Positions 32,300 through 46,137 of a DNA stretch of 64,000 nucleotides are shown here, one piece after another. A model generated the notes under the pieces. That model had not been told where the DNA came from and did not search any database. It was given only the letters and a program-made list of their open reading frames with translations. The position numbers and the translations under genes were made by a program. The DNA is taken from NCBI RefSeq assembly GCF_000003815.2, contig NC_049992.1:18018306-18082305 (forward strand), read 5' to 3'. This stretch comes from Branchiostoma floridae. Taxonomy: Eukaryota > Chordata > Leptocardii > Amphioxiformes > Branchiostomatidae. Positions within the stretch are counted from its first letter, which is position 1; each line of letters starts with the position of its first letter.

Positions 32300-35200
32300 G
32301 CTTATTTGTCACTCTGTATGTGTATGACATTTCACATTTCCTAGTTCGGACATGTTGTCGCCATGAATGATAACGCTAGTATGATAACGCATTATGGTCC
32401 CTAAACTTTTACTTTAAATCAAAGAGCACAACTACGATACATGCGCGCGGAATAAGAACATATTCAAAATTACTGATTAGTAGGGAGGGTTCCTGTTTTA
32501 ACAAATGCAGAATCAAAGAAATTTCACAATATTTTTTTTCATTATCTTATAAACTAGAGTTCGGCAACCTCATACCTCCATGGAATATTTAGAGCTTATG
32601 TAGATTTCATTGCAAATGACATACACATCTACATAATGTTCATCATGGCCTAAAGTGCAAAATCCCCAGCATGTATCATTAAGTGGTTTTGTAATTTTTC
32701 ATAGATTATGTTACACCTATCATAAATCACATGTGTTACATTTATTTAAGTCCAGATATGAAAAACAATGGAATCACACAAGTTCCTCATTAACTATGAA
32801 AATTAGATCCGTTGTAGTACCAAGAGAGGCTGCTTGGTGGCCCAAAATCTAATCATTTTCAGCGTTTGTCACATCCGACCAACTCACCAAGTTTAAAACC
32901 AATCAAGTTTTTTTAGTTAAATGGTTCACAGACACACGCAAAAACGCTAGTGAAAATATAACCACCATTAATATTTCATGGCGGCAATAAAGAACGTTTC
33001 CAACGACAGCTCTGCGTTTGTTTCTGCCCAGATACCCTTCTATAAAGAATAAAGAGATCTGCTTTGGTTCCACAGATATTTCAGTGACCGTCTGTCACCC
33101 TCCCCAGGACAATTATGACTGGTTCATTTTGTACTGCAGCTATAACGGTCACTGTTACAGAATACGGTTACAAACGTTACGTATTTTCATCATTAAGGCA
33201 AGACCAATTTCATTTGTTGCTTCTCGGATATTGTTTTAAAAAAGTGGATGGGTCGGCCAAAACAAATAGAAGTAAAATTTCGCAAAAAGGCAGGGTAGGG
33301 GAGATCGCGGGGCTTACTCAAGTTACACAACAGAAATAGCAACAGGTTTAACAAGTAATAGTTTAAAAATTTTCTACATGTACTTGTATTGAAATGCTTC
33401 CCAAATTTAGGGCTTTTCTTCCCTATTTTTCTAGATTTCTTTCCCTAAAATTCGTAGCTTTGCGGGGCCAAGCAGCTTCATATTTTGCCATCGGCATTGT
33501 CTGGAAAAACCTGTGAATGGGACACTGAAGACTTATGGTCCATTTCGCTACAAAGACATCGCTGTTTTGGCAGAGTTTCCGACACCTCACGAGCGCTTAA
33601 AATACGATTTTCATCTTTTCTTTGTGAATCACAGCCAAAGGGCCAACATTTTGGGAGCTAAAAGTTTGAGAGCTAGTATTATGTTTGCGAAAATTTGTCT
33701 TGCCGTTATATTAGCACGCGCACATGTCCGCAAGGCGGAACCTTCTTTCAAATCGGCAACGCATCAGAAAAATAACTGGTTCTTTTTTACGATGTTACCC
33801 ATTTAAATAATGGGTATTGTTATTTTCTCTTCTGACGTGGATTTGAAGTCTCAACGCCGCAAAAAAGCGGAACGTTGCCAAGAAAAAGAAGTAAAAAGCA
33901 ACTGTATCTAGTAATAGCCACTGTTTCTAGTAATATCAACATGTTGACCATCGACACTTCTCTAGATGCATGGGTGAGCAAATTATTAAAAAGAGACAAA
34001 GACTCCTTTAATTTTAAACAAAATATGCTATGAAGCCATGTAAATATATCGTACATGTTCCTTATACTCAACCAAATTCTGTGACGAATAAATTTGTATT
34101 TTGTGAGGTTTGAATGTAGACTAAGATAACAACGCACGCAACAGTTCTACCTAAATTACAGAGGACTATCCTAATGACCAGTATGACCTCGAGGGCGCCA
34201 TGTTCGATTTTCTTCGGCGTAAAAACACAAGGTGAAAGGTCACCATTACAGACATGCGCAGAATTAGCATTTTGATGCCAGATGGCTTGCAAAAGTAAGT
34301 GTAAGAAGCCTTTTTGTTGGGAAATGTTGGCATTTTGGGGTCGGAAATTATAGGTAGGGGATCTGGCTATTTTATTTCGTGAGAAAAATAGGCTTTCTAC
34401 CATGTTTGGAGTGTTTTAGACAGTCTAGAGTATGTATAGTTTGGGTGTTATCAGGGAGGTCAAAGGTCACCAGCGTTTCTTATTCTGTTTGTGGGGGCGC
34501 ATTGCGCCGAACCGAATGTTTTCAAAATCGCCATATGCACTCTTTAGAAGTCAGACTTGCCTGCCAATGTGAGATTTTCACCAACTAAACCTTAGGTAGG
34601 TGACTTTTGACATCCTTTTTCCTACATCTTATGCATGTAACAGGTGCCTGGCAGCCATTGGAGGTCTGTACCCACAACACGCAGATTTTACCGGGATTTC
34701 CCGGCAGTTATTATCAAAAATCAAAGTTGATACACCCTTGAAAATGATACGGACGTTTTCGGCAATATTTTGGTCGCCAAAACACCAAAGCCAATTTTGC
34801 CGGGATTTTCAGCGAGTTATCATTGAAAATCAATGTCGCTTTGCCGAAAAATAGTGAAAAGTGTGCAAAAATCCCGAGAAATACGGACAGGAAAACCAAA
34901 ACTTTTGAATATTTATGGGGTCCCTGGTAGCAAAGTTCACAGTTTAAAGAAAAAATTATAAACGTACGTACCGGCCATAATTGGCACGTACAGCTACTGG
35001 AATTTGAGGCCCATAGTTTATTTGAGAGAAGAGGCGGTGAAGTTTTGTCAACGCGAGGTTTGGCCATTTTATTACCTGAAAAAAGCAGGTCTTGTTTTAT
35101 TTTTTTGAAGTTTGGAAAAATAGGGTCGCAGAATCTGAGAAGCTAAAAATAATTGGTGGCCTAACAATGATTGTTTCATGCTTTATTCAGTGACGTACCA

Positions 35201-35666
35201 ACCAGATGAAACTACAAAACCATGTATGCCTCTCTACTTTTCTACAAATATGCATCAGGCGTTATGCATTATGCATTAGTACTCACAGCAAGGCCTCTGT
35301 GTGGACGACTTGTAGCAGAAGTAGTCTTCGCCTTAAGAAATAATCTCAGCTGTAAAAAAATGTAAAAACAATTCAATATTCCGTTCTCAGCTGAAAGAAG
35401 TAAACCGTAAGATCCTACGGTGCCATAAGATGGTATAAAGCTGGCAAAGGAGCATAGCCGGTCGGCCAAAGGAAGTCAGAGGGGCTCCGGTAGCAAACAC
35501 ACTCCTGGGCCGGCTTCACTCCTCTGGCATCTTTGATACTATCTTATGGCACAGAAGGATCTGCTCGGAGATTAAGTAAACCGATCGCTTATAGATATGA
35601 CATTATTTTAGCAAACAAAGTGTTTATATAATGAAAATTATCAATATCTAGAGTTCCATGACCCTA

Positions 35667-35688
35667 TCACCTCACCTCACCTCACCTA
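35667..35688. repeat. Short CACCT microsatellite
   Basis: Four tandem TCACC/CACCT units interrupt the otherwise conserved spacer; absent from the same place in copies 2 and 4. Confidence 0.7.
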
Positions 35689-36128
35689 TCCCTATGCCTT
35701 CGCCAAATGATTTTACCTTTACAATTGGTATATATTTATTGTGTTCGTCATTAAATTTGCAAATAAGTTCCTCATTTGCATAAATTGTATTAGTTGATCA
35801 TGTCCTCCACCCAAATAGCAGAAGTACACAATCTATGTTGAGAAAAAGGCTTTAATCGGATTTTCCGATAGTAAATGTTCAATGATGTCCACCTGGTGCT
35901 ATTTTTAATTTTGGTTTCTGTAAGTTGAAAGTATATATACATTGGGTATTTTGATCGCCCAGATGCACAATATGTACCTTTAGTCAGAAACTGGACAATC
36001 ATACTAAGACGCAAGATATTTAACAAAAACAGCTGTATGGGTATCAATATGAGGATATCAGTTTAGCAAAAGGAATTGTTTCATTTAGGCGTAATCAACA
36101 AGTAAACGCTGAGACCGACTATACTCAC

Positions 36129-36255
36129 CGGGTAACTTCTATGGTGGTGCCTCGCTGTAGCTTTATCAGAACGCCAACCAAACTCTAGATAGGACTGCAA
36201 TATTTGCTCCTGTGTAGGCAGGTCTCATTCCCAGTGTCAGTTGAGTGAAATGAAT
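36129..36255 (-). promoter_or_regulatory. Putative untranslated leader exon, unit 3
   Basis: Conserved block ending ACCCG|GTGAGTATAG on the minus strand, 3.8 kb upstream of the unit 3 ATG. Confidence 0.4.
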
Positions 36256-39200
36256 TATTCAAGACTCAGGACGAACCATTTCGAAGATACCCAACATCGA
36301 ATGTAGATGCAATTATATATGTTCTCTTGTTGGTATATATGAAATTGACTAAATAAAGTTCTCGTCTTAACAAATGTGTACTTAATTACCAGGCACTTTT
36401 GTGTATATATGATGTATACATGCCCCTTTATTCAAAATACTTAATGAACTTGCCCGAGCATTTTTTATAAACATCAGACAGATGAAGCATCAGGTTCCTG
36501 AATAGTTATTTACCACCGCGTTACGTAAGGTAAAGTCTACATCTCTTTGTCACCATCGTGATTTCAAACATTGTTAAAATATTTGGATACTTCTCGGCCA
36601 TGTTCCAAAGTGTCATAATGTACAGGTTTGATGATCCTTAGTAAGTACGGGTATGTGCAATACTTAATCTCGTACAAGCCATATCTCAAAGTACCTACCT
36701 TTCCAAAAATTGTCTCCTCGTCCAGAACAAAGTGCGAAATGCCATCGAACTCTTACATAAGAACGAAGAGAGCACTTCTTCAGACTTATCACAAGATTGC
36801 TTCTCATATTCATATAACGTGCTTGGCTACCAAAAGAAGATGGGTGGTTATCATGGAAGCTCATCTGTGTTGGTAGTAATCATAGCACAATGCTGAACTT
36901 TCTTCCAACACAGAGGTATACATACACGGATCAAAACGCTCACTGAGATTTAGATTCCTTGAATAGAAGCGCTGTCTTCTCTCAACACATCCACATTGAA
37001 TAACAGAGGTAAATGACAAACAATTGAATTGAATTGAAAGCTTTTAAAGAGTTTATTTTAAAGTTTAAATGTCATCAAACCATACGTAAATACAACGCCA
37101 GAGGTCAGAGTTCAACTGTCAATTGCAAACTACTCTAAAAATTGATGAGTTAACAGACTAGATAGCAATCAGCTAATTTAAGAGGCGTGAATGATATTGT
37201 TATTAAGTCAACATCTCTAAGAATAATGTACCTTTCTTATGTACACATACATCCAAATGCTAGAACATCAGATAGAGGCTGATTCGCCAGATCTTGAAGC
37301 CCCGCAAACTGTTTTATCATGATTATATTTCATACTCCATTTTAGAAACAGCTCTTGTCGTAAAAAATGACATGGCTACCGCACATTCCGCACAACTTCA
37401 GTAAGTACATATGACATGGCTGAACACACAGAATATGGTATACTAAATAATAGATTCTTCAATTTTGCTCTTTCACATAATTTTTGACCTTGAAATAGCC
37501 GTGTGCATCCAATGATAATAGTATGCGTTTTCCGATACTTTTTTTCAATCTTCGGCACATATGTATATGAACATGCTTACTTTGAGTTGTACTATTTACA
37601 GTATGGTTGAAAACTTTGTTTTGAAAAAATTGAACACTTGAACACTTTGCCTGAACACTTTTTTACTAATATCAGACAAACGACACGTCACGTCACGTTC
37701 CTGAATATTAATCATTCATCTGCGTTACGTCAGCAAACATTGCTTGAAATATTTGCCTTCTTCTCGTGCATATCCTCCTGTGTTATAATACAGGTTTGAT
37801 TATAAATTTTGGAACTTGATATCTGGTCATACCTTACTAGGGATTAGTGCGATACACAAGTAAAATACCAATACTCCTACTTTTTACAAAAAAATGCATC
37901 TGCATCTTAAGATTTAAAAGTTCAAACGTCATCGAATCCTTGCGTAGTTACAACCTTACTTCAGACTCATCACAATATTGCTTCGTATATTCATACGTAT
38001 TCTACATCGAAGGTGGGTGTTTTTTTGATAGTGACATTTTTAAAAATGGTTTTAAAAAGGTAGTGCGTGCGTGAACGTAGAAACAGGCACCACTTGTAGA
38101 GTCTGTTTAAGAAACTATATTAAGTGCACAAAATGCTTAGTGACAGTGGCTAGTTCAGTAACGACTATTATAAGTACAGTATGCTTCTAGTAGCTTGTAG
38201 ATCAAGTTTATGATGATTGATAGTAACAACACAATTCAGCATGATTTGGAATAAAATGTGGTTTAGAATCAGGTTCGTTGTCTTCATACTAAATAATGTT
38301 TTCTTGATGAGAATGATGTTAGTTGTAACATGAACAGTTTACACTGTAGATTACTTTGACATACTGCAGCACATATAAAATTGTTTATCACCAGGAGTAG
38401 CTTTCTGATGTCATTTTATAACGTCAATGTGACGCCAATTCGGTTGCCAATGCAACAGAAGTCTTGGCAGTCTTAAATTATCAATAAGGAACCCTTTTTG
38501 GTTAACGTTAATGACTGGCTGTAATAACTTATGTACAAAATTACATTAATGACATTTTACTTACACCATACTGCATATTATCACTTCAAAACGATACTAA
38601 AATGACAGCTAAGGACATACCGACTTGGATTTTATGGAGTGCATACTCTGGAGAGCCCCAAAAAATCAGCCTTGTCTAGATAGTATTAACACTTAATAAG
38701 CATGTACTAAGGCTTTTGTTTGCCATTAGACATCAGTGACAAGTGATAATTAACGTTACGTCATTGCAAATGTAATACATAGTGAAGCTACAGGCTTGGA
38801 TCCGACATCTTGGACCGGCAATCTTATTCAAATAAACTTACTTTATGAATTCTACATTATAAAAATTATTTTCAACACCATACTGCATAATTTATGTAAA
38901 TTAAAATCTTATATCGGCACTGCAATAAAGGAATAGAATGAGGGAAAAAAACAAGGATACATTAGTCTATAGATACATTAATGACAAATGAATGAGATTG
39001 AAACATCAAATTAAAGATCCTACTTTTTTTTCTGAACACGTTAATTTCAACTCCTATTCCCGAGTAATTTATAACCTGCAGCTTATGAAGGTGCGGGACG
39101 TCCAGTCAGGATAATGAAATATTGATTTTAGCACACTATCTTACAATCCGTGGTAAAGGAGGGAAGTAAATTATTCGCCTTTTAGAAAACATCCATGCAA

Positions 39201-39566
39201 GGGTGACGAAAGTTTTATCGAGAAGAACATCCTGTCAATAGTGCAAGACATTTTTTTCCACATTCGGCCATGTTGATTTGGAGATTTTGATATTTTTGGG
39301 GAAACATCTCATTTCACAGGACGTCAATTTTTGCCCTTTTAAAAAAGACCATATTTTGAATCGACAAATCAACTGTTAAAGTGTTAAATACATGCTAAAA
39401 ATTTACCAAAAAAAATGGATAGTTACGACGAAGAGTGGTAGGCTATATGGTTAATTGAAAAGTGTTCTCATGACAAAAGCATTTTACACCTCCTTGTCAG
39501 TTTTAACTTTTCCGAAGGAAATCATTAATATGATATAATCAAGAGATGTCTTACAGGGACAACCTG

Positions 39567-39832
39567 TCAATTATATGTACAAGTAAGTATAGACAGGGAT
39601 TCACTCTGACTTGTGCGAAAAGTTTTGCCCTGCCTTCTTTTTTCTCGATGTCCTTTTTCTTTCTGTAGTCGACACAGCCGGCGACGTCGACAGTGGTCAG
39701 GCGAGTTGCCGCACCAGTGTCCATCGGAACAGCATGGGTATTTACCGTCAGGATCACATTCAGCAGGGTTACCATCATCTGCAGGGTAACCCTGGCCGCA
39801 ACGCAAGTCGTCTCGCCACTTCTTCTTAGGAG
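39567..39832 (-). CDS. Unit 4 terminal exon: hevein-like module with frameshift
   Basis: Same structure and same one-base insertion after the HC cysteine as unit 2; ends at a stop at 39567. Differs from unit 2 by only a few bases, for example QKEKGHREK against QKKKGHREK. Confidence 0.7.
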
Positions 39833-42800
39833 CTATTGGATGAGATGTTTATTTAGTCAACATATGCAAAACAAAACAGCCTCGCAAGCTGCATGGGATG
39901 CCTAAATTGAGATATTTATTGCATCTCGAACATTTATAATAAGACCGTGTGTTCCGTATTACCCTAGGTAACCGACCACGGGTAGAATTGTCCGACGACC
40001 CAGGGCTGGAGATTGATACACAATATAGTGTCGTACTTTAACCCTATTCGGACGGGGCGTTTTGGTCAATCTGTTACGTTTGGGCGGTGGGTCTTTTGAG
40101 GCCTACTCCTTCTAACGCCTGCAACTCTTGACTGACTTTTTCTATGACTGCCAAATTTTTAGAGAATGATTCAGACGTGAAATATGGGTATTGCAAGGAA
40201 TTTGATGTCATATCAACGTAATACGACGTCAATATGACGTCATCAATGTGATTATATTGACTGTAACCATGAAAAATGGGTATTCCCAGAAAAATTCAAG
40301 GTCTGTTACAAAAATGCAACAGCAATTGTACATAGAAAAATAATGTTATTCAGTTCAGTTATTCATATTATAATATGTTAAAATAATGGCAAAAAAGGAC
40401 CCCGTGCATGAAAAGGTATAAAAGACCAGACTAAAACACTTTTGCTAATAATGGAATTTTGAATCATCACCCGTGTGTCTTTTTTTTTTGTAAAAAAAAA
40501 TGGCCAAAAATCGCAAAAGTAAGCATTTTGTTGTAACGTACACCAAACGTGTTCATGAATTTATATGGGGGATTATCAAGGCACATCTCTGCTAAATTTC
40601 AGCTCATTCAGCTGTAATACCAGGGTACAGGGGGCCAAAATATACAGTTTTGGTCTAAAAATGACCAAAAATACTTAATAAAATCATTTTAGAGACAGAT
40701 ATGAAAAAAATGTAATTTTGAAAATAAACGCAATTTCATAATACTTTATTCATTTAATAAAATAGCTGTAATGTGGCAAGAAAACCTGAAAAATACTTTG
40801 TAATCTAGAAGGTAAACATGGGTGTAGTTAATACTAACATGTACACAGGGATTACCAGGGATGTAGGTGGTGTCCGTAGCAGGCTTACCATCGGTGTTGG
40901 TAGTGTCCACAGTAGGGTGAGCATGGGTGTAGGTAGAGTCCACAGTAGGGTGAGCATGGCTGTAGGTAGTGTCCACCGTAGGGTGAGCATGGCTGTAGGT
41001 AGTGTCCACAGCAGGCTGACCGTTGGTGTAGGTAGAGTCCACAGCAGGCTGACCATTGGTGTAGGTAGTGTCCACAGCAGGCTGACCATTGGTGTAGGTA
41101 GAGTCCACAGCAGGCTGAGCATTGGTGTAGGTAGTGTCCACCGTAGGTTGAGCATGGGTGTAGGTAGTGTCCACAGCAGGCTGACCGTTGGTGTAGGTAG
41201 AGTCCACAGCAGGCTGACCATTGGTGTAGGTAGTGTCCACAGCAGGCTGACCATTGGTGTAGGTAGTGTCCACAGCATGCTGAGCATTGGTGTAGGTAGA
41301 GTTCACAGCAGGCTGACCATTGGTGTAGGTAGTGTTCACAGCAGGCTGACCATTGCTGTAGGAAGTGTCCACAGCAGGCTGAGCATTGGTGTAGGGAGTG
41401 TCCACAGCAGGCTGAGCATTGGTGTAGGTAGAGTCCACAGCAGGCTGAGCATTGGTGTAGGTAGAGTCCACAGCAGGCTGACCATTGGTGTAGGTAGTGT
41501 CCACAGTAGGCTGTCCGTTGGTGTAGGTAGTGTCCACAGCAGGCTGACCATTGCTGTAGGAAGTGTCCACAGCAGGCTGAGCATTGGTGTAGGGAGTGTC
41601 CACAGCAGGCTGAGCATTGGTGTAGGTAGAGTCCACAGCAGGCTGACCAGGGACGGATGTATTATAAACAGCCTCCCCTGTCTGTAGATAGGAGAGATTC
41701 TAGTTAATATAGCTTATACAGTGAACAGAACAGGTGAAGAATATGTTCATTATTCTTTCCATTGTGTAACAATGACAATGCCCTCCTAAACATGTATAGA
41801 ATTTGAAGACATACACGTAGGCCACATCCCGAAATGGAAGGAAGACCGTTTTCTTACCTTTTGAACATTGTTGTCAAAAGAAATCCAGGTTCCAAAAGCA
41901 CTCGATGCCACCAACAAAGCAGTTACTATCACGGCAACGCCAGTCCTGCTATTAGTGCACTCTGAAATTACATACAAGGTAAACGTCAAGGTGTTAAATA
42001 ATGACTCATGTATCTAACCTACATGTATTACATATATTCATAAGAGTAACTCCTGTAACTTTGAAACAACTTATCATATGGCCACCAATTTTCAGACAAT
42101 GATGTAGACATAATATCCAAAGACTTTACGAACTTTGACTCAATTATGACGTATTATAACGCAATTTTGACGTCATCAATCTATCTGTATTGGCTGGAAC
42201 CATGAAAAAGGGTATTCCCAGAAAACGTTAAGCTATCCTGTTTTTTAATTACTTCAACTAAAATAACCATATATAGAAAACTCACGGCTACGTGCTTGTT
42301 GCGGTACGTTTGGCACGTACATCGGATTCCTTCTAAGGCCGTCTCGCATGGAGTTCGGATCTGAACTCGGGACATGTCTGTTTTTAGGTAAACCAGTGTC
42401 ATCATTTCCATTAGCCACATTGCCAGCATCATGTTCAGCGGAGTTGCATTCTGAGAACGAGTTTTCTTTTTTTTGCAGCTTAAGCATAAAATGCCATGTT
42501 TGCTCCTTTTTAGACTAAACTAAACATGAAACTAAACATAACAATAAGAAAAGCAAACTTACGACAACGTGCTTGTTGTCGTACGTTTGGTACGTACATC
42601 GGATTTCTGTTCAGGCCGTCTCGCATGGAGCTCGGATCTGTACTCGGGATACGTCTGTTTTCAGGTAAACCATTGTTATCATTTTCATTAGCCACTTTGT
42701 CAGTATCTTGTTCAGTGGAGTCGCACGCTGACGTGTACGATGGGTTTGTGAATCCATAGGCGACAGCATATGGCATATAAGGGTCCAAGTCGTCATTATC

Positions 42801-43541
42801 GTCAGTGACATCGACAGGCTCTGGAACCTCATCTTTAATGTCGTTTTGGGGGATTACGTTTGTACCACAGTCATCGTTATTCGCTGTTGTAGTTGTATTT
42901 CTTTCTGCGTATAGTTTGTTGTTGGAATTGCAACTACGTATGTTTGTTGCGTATCGAGAATACGGTTGTCCCAATGCTTTTGCGGGACATGTCGGGTCCC
43001 TGGTAGCGTTTTGATTGTTTGGGGAACAGCACAATGGGTTTGGGTTCAGGATCTTTTCTGGGGAGGTTGGATGAATGTTTGATTTCGAAGCCTCAATGTC
43101 ATTCTGACGTATGTTTTGCTCTGTTATCGGCTTCACATCGTCATCAGCGATGTCGATTGCCTGTGCGGTATCATCTGCATCTTCAGTTGTATCAGGCATA
43201 TGGTTATCATCATCATGTTCTTTACACCCAATTTGTGTAGAAGGATGGCCGTCCTTCTCATAGTTCTTCTGGTTTGTCAGTTTCTCATGTGTATTTTGGA
43301 CGTATCGAGTTTCAGGTACGGTCTTACTATCTTCGACAGGAACCGATCTTTCCGCATCATTTCCGAATGGGCTGCATGATGTTGTTTCGTACATCGGATT
43401 TGGCAGCACGGTGGAAAAAGCGTATGGATCCAAATCTTTCTGAATTGGGGGATTTGAAGTTACTTGTGGCAAACCAACTGCTGAGACATCGTTTGTGTCG
43501 ATCGTTGGTACATCGTCTGGGGAGATGTTGTCTTCAGCCAT
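39567..43541 (-). CDS. Unit 4: type II membrane protein with long repeat stalk
   Basis: Exons 43541-42563, 41961-41858, 41681-40856 and 39832-39567 join to 2175 nt, 724 residues: tail 1-326, helix about 333-355, stalk 362-636, hevein-like module 638-724 with the same frameshift as unit 2. The candidate exon 1b is at 42450-42286. Apart from stalk length the gene is nearly the same as unit 2, marking a recent duplication of about 24 kb. Confidence 0.7.
39833..40855. other. Unit 4 intron, stalk to terminal exon
   Basis: Nearly identical to the unit 2 intron, with a small insertion near 40350 (ATTCAGTTCAGTTATTCATA). No exon was seen. Confidence 0.5.
40856..41681 (-). CDS. Unit 4 stalk exon, twenty-four 11-residue repeats
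   Basis: 826 nt, phase 0 in, phase 1 out. Lead of eleven residues and exactly twenty-four 11-residue repeats, in higher-order blocks (AQPAVDTPYTN-AQPAVDTSYSN recurs). Longest stalk in the array. Confidence 0.8.
41858..41961 (-). CDS. Unit 4 transmembrane exon
   Basis: 104 nt, phase 1 in, phase 0 out. Helix TGVAVIVTALLVASSAFGTW; differs from unit 2 only just before the helix (CTNSR against CNYSR). Confidence 0.8.
42286..42450 (-). CDS. Candidate duplicated tail exon 1b, unit 4
   Basis: 165 nt, phase 1-1, acceptor TTCTCAG|AATGC and donor AGCC|GTGAGT, same as unit 2. Open throughout and ends NPMYVPNVPQQARS. Confidence 0.5.
42563..43541 (-). CDS. Unit 4 cytoplasmic tail exon
   Basis: 979 nt, 326 codons plus one base. 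Compared with unit 2, ten residue changes, six silent changes and one two-codon indel were counted by eye. The three NPxY motifs are unchanged. Confidence 0.8.
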
Positions 43542-43555
43542 GCTTATTTTTCACC

Positions 43556-45230
43556 CTGTATGTGTGTAACATTTCACAATTCCTAGTTCGGACGTGTAAT
43601 CGCTATGCATTAACAAATTGCATTGTGGTCCCTAAACTTTTACTTTGAAACAAAGAGGATAACTACATTACATGCGAAATAAGAACTGTGAAACTTTCAT
43701 AAGAACTTTAGCACGACTTTAGCATGTTTATCTAAGACTAAGGCAACGTATAGTTCTTAAAAACATAGCCTAAAGTGCTTATATATATTTGTTCCCAGAG
43801 CTTCGTGAGAAATTTATAAAATCAGAGATGTAGTAGGACAGACGAGCAGTAGGGGTAGAGTCAAAAGGATTGAGTATAAACTAGGGTTCGTACCTTCACT
43901 AAATATCTTGGATGAAATATCTCCATAAGCTTATGTTGATTGTATGCAAATGACTTACATTTACATAATTTATGCACATGGTGATGTTCAGCATTGACTA
44001 ACTTACACATGTCACAGTTACTTCTCGGAATTTTTCAGAAAAAAGGTCTATCGGTAAAAAATAGAAATAAGATTTTGCAAACAGTCGGAGGTAGGAAAGT
44101 TCGAGGGGCCGGGCCTACTCAAGTTACACAACATAAATAACAACAGGTTTAACAAGTAATTGTTTTCAGATGAATGGGACGCTGTTTTCGGCAGAGTTTC
44201 CGACGCCTTACGAGCGCTTTTTTAAAAGACGATTTTCATCTTTTCTTCATGAATAACAGCCAAAAGGCCAATATTTTGGGAGCTGAAAGTTTGGGAGCTA
44301 GTATTATGTTTGCGAAAATTTGTACCGTGATATTAGCACGCGCAAGACGGAACCTTCTTTCAAACCGGCAACGCGGCAGAAAAATAACTGGTTCTTTTTG
44401 ACGTTACCCATTCAAATGATGTGCGTGATTTTATTTCTCTTATGACGTGGATTTGAAGGTCACAACGCCACAAAAAAACGGAAATTTGCCGAGAAAAACA
44501 AGTAGAAAGCCACCGTTTCTAGTAATATCAACATGTTGACAATAGACTTAATATCTCTAGATGCATGGGTGAGCAAGTTATAAAAACAGACACGGACACC
44601 TTTCATTTTCAAGCAAAATATGCTATGAAGCCATGCAAATATATAATACATGTTCCTTATACTCAACCAAGTTCTGTGACGAATAAATTTGTATTTTATG
44701 AGGTTTGAATGTAGACTAGAATTACAACGCCCGGAATAGTTCAGCCTAAATTACAGTGGACTATACCAATGACCCGTATGACCTCGAGGGCGCCATGTTC
44801 GATTTTCGTTGGCGTCAAGCACGCAAATTTGTGACCGGGATTTTCCGGCAGTTATTATACAAAATCAAGGTGTATCAAGGTTGATACACGGCAATATTTT
44901 GGTCGCCAAAATACAACCAATTTTCCCGGGATTTTTGCGAGTTATATCATTTAATATCAATGTCACTTTGCCGAAAAGTAGTGAATAGAGTGCAAAAATA
45001 CCGTGAAATACGGACAGGAAAACCTAAACTTTCTATATTTAGGGGGTCTCTTTGTAGCCCAAACAAGTCCGTACAAAATTGGCACGTACAGCTGCTGGAA
45101 TTTGAGGCCCATAGATTATTTGAGAGAAGAGGCAGTGAAATTTTGTCAACGTAAGGTGTGGCCATTTTTTTTCAAGTTTGGAAAAATAGGGTCCGAAAAG
45201 CAACAAATAAAATTGGTGTGGCCTAACAAT
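43556..45230. other. Spacer copy 4, first part (upstream of unit 4)
   Basis: Almost identical to 18827-20510. No gene seen. Confidence 0.5.
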
Positions 45231-45524
45231 GAATGAATGAATGAATGAATTTTATTAACGTGTCATGCGTTAGAACGCCTAGCCCACGTGGGCTTATAAG
45301 ACACACACAATACAAATCATAATTGAACAAAGGATATTATAACATAAAAGAACGTCAGGAACATAATCGGTATCGGGTAACAGACCAGATATCAAATCAT
45401 AATCACCAAAATTAAACCATCAAACAAGGGTTTCGTAGAGCTAAACAGAGCAGAGTTTATACAGAAGATAAGGAAAAAAAAACAAAAAAAAAAAAACATA
45501 ATAGTAAACAGGAACATAATCAGA
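45231..45524 (-). mobile_element. Non-LTR retroposon 3' fragment, 294 bp
   Basis: Read on the minus strand the insert ends in AATAAAATTCATTCATTC, a tetranucleotide tail typical of LINE or SINE 3' ends. It is flanked by AACAAT (45225-45230 and 45525-45530). Unit 2's spacer has the single uninterrupted site CTAACAATTATTG near 20507, so the insertion came after the unit 2/4 duplication. Confidence 0.65.
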
Positions 45525-45959
45525 AACAATTATTGTTTCATGCTTTATTCAGTGTCGTACCAACCAGATGAAACTACAAAACCAGGTATGCCTCTCTACT
45601 TTTCTACACATATGCATCAGGCGTTATGCATTTTGCATTAGTACTCACAGCAAGGCCTCTGTGGGGGCGACTTGTAGCAGAAGCAGTCTTCGTCTTAAGA
45701 AATAGTCTCAGCTGTAAAAAAATGCAAAAATAATTCAATATACCGTTCTCAGCTGAAAGAAGTAATCCGTAATCTCCAAGCAGATCCTCCGGTCGGCCAA
45801 AGGGAGTCAGACGGGCTCCGGTAGCATACACACTCCTAGGCCAGCTTCACTCCTCTGGCATCTTTGATACTATCTTATGGCACAGAAGGGTCTGCTCGGA
45901 GATTAAGTAAACCGATCGCTTATAGATATGACAGTATTTTAGCAAATAAAGTGTTTATA

Positions 45960-46137
45960 CAGTCAAACCTGTCTATAGCGGCCACTCAAGGGACCGGACA
46001 AATTTGGCCACTATAGACAGGTGGCCTCTGTATAGAGGTGGTAACTTGTAGATAAAATACCCAAGGGACCGCCAAAAAGTGGCCACTATGGACAGGTGGC
46101 CCCTCTGTAGAGGTGGCCCCTAATACAGGTTTGACTG
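45960..46137. mobile_element. Tc1/mariner-type MITE, 178 bp
   Basis: Ends CAGTCAAACCTGTCTATAG and ACAGGTTTGACTG with TA on each side; internal GGCCACTATAGACAGGTGG repeats. The unit 2 spacer has the empty site TTTATATAATG near 20940. Similar CAGTCAAACCTG elements are widespread in invertebrates. Confidence 0.75.

Larger units (their letters stand above)
32314..39566. other. Spacer copy 3 (between units 4 and 3)
   Basis: No coding gene was seen. The part at 32560-33000 is the dispersed repeat also at 10080 and 52560. From 33500 to 39550 it is paralogous to the other spacers; 37950-39550 is almost identical to 13610-15210. Small ORFs (33513-33806, 34068-34403, 36628-36876) lack homology support and belong to duplicated non-coding DNA. 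Confidence 0.6.

Noticed and set aside
40818-41687. 289-codon plus-strand ORF, and similar ORFs at 16452-16958 and 29537-30097
   Set aside because: They are antisense readings of the 33-bp stalk repeat; a repeat whose length is divisible by three stays open in any frame that lacks a stop in one unit. No start context or splice logic supports them.
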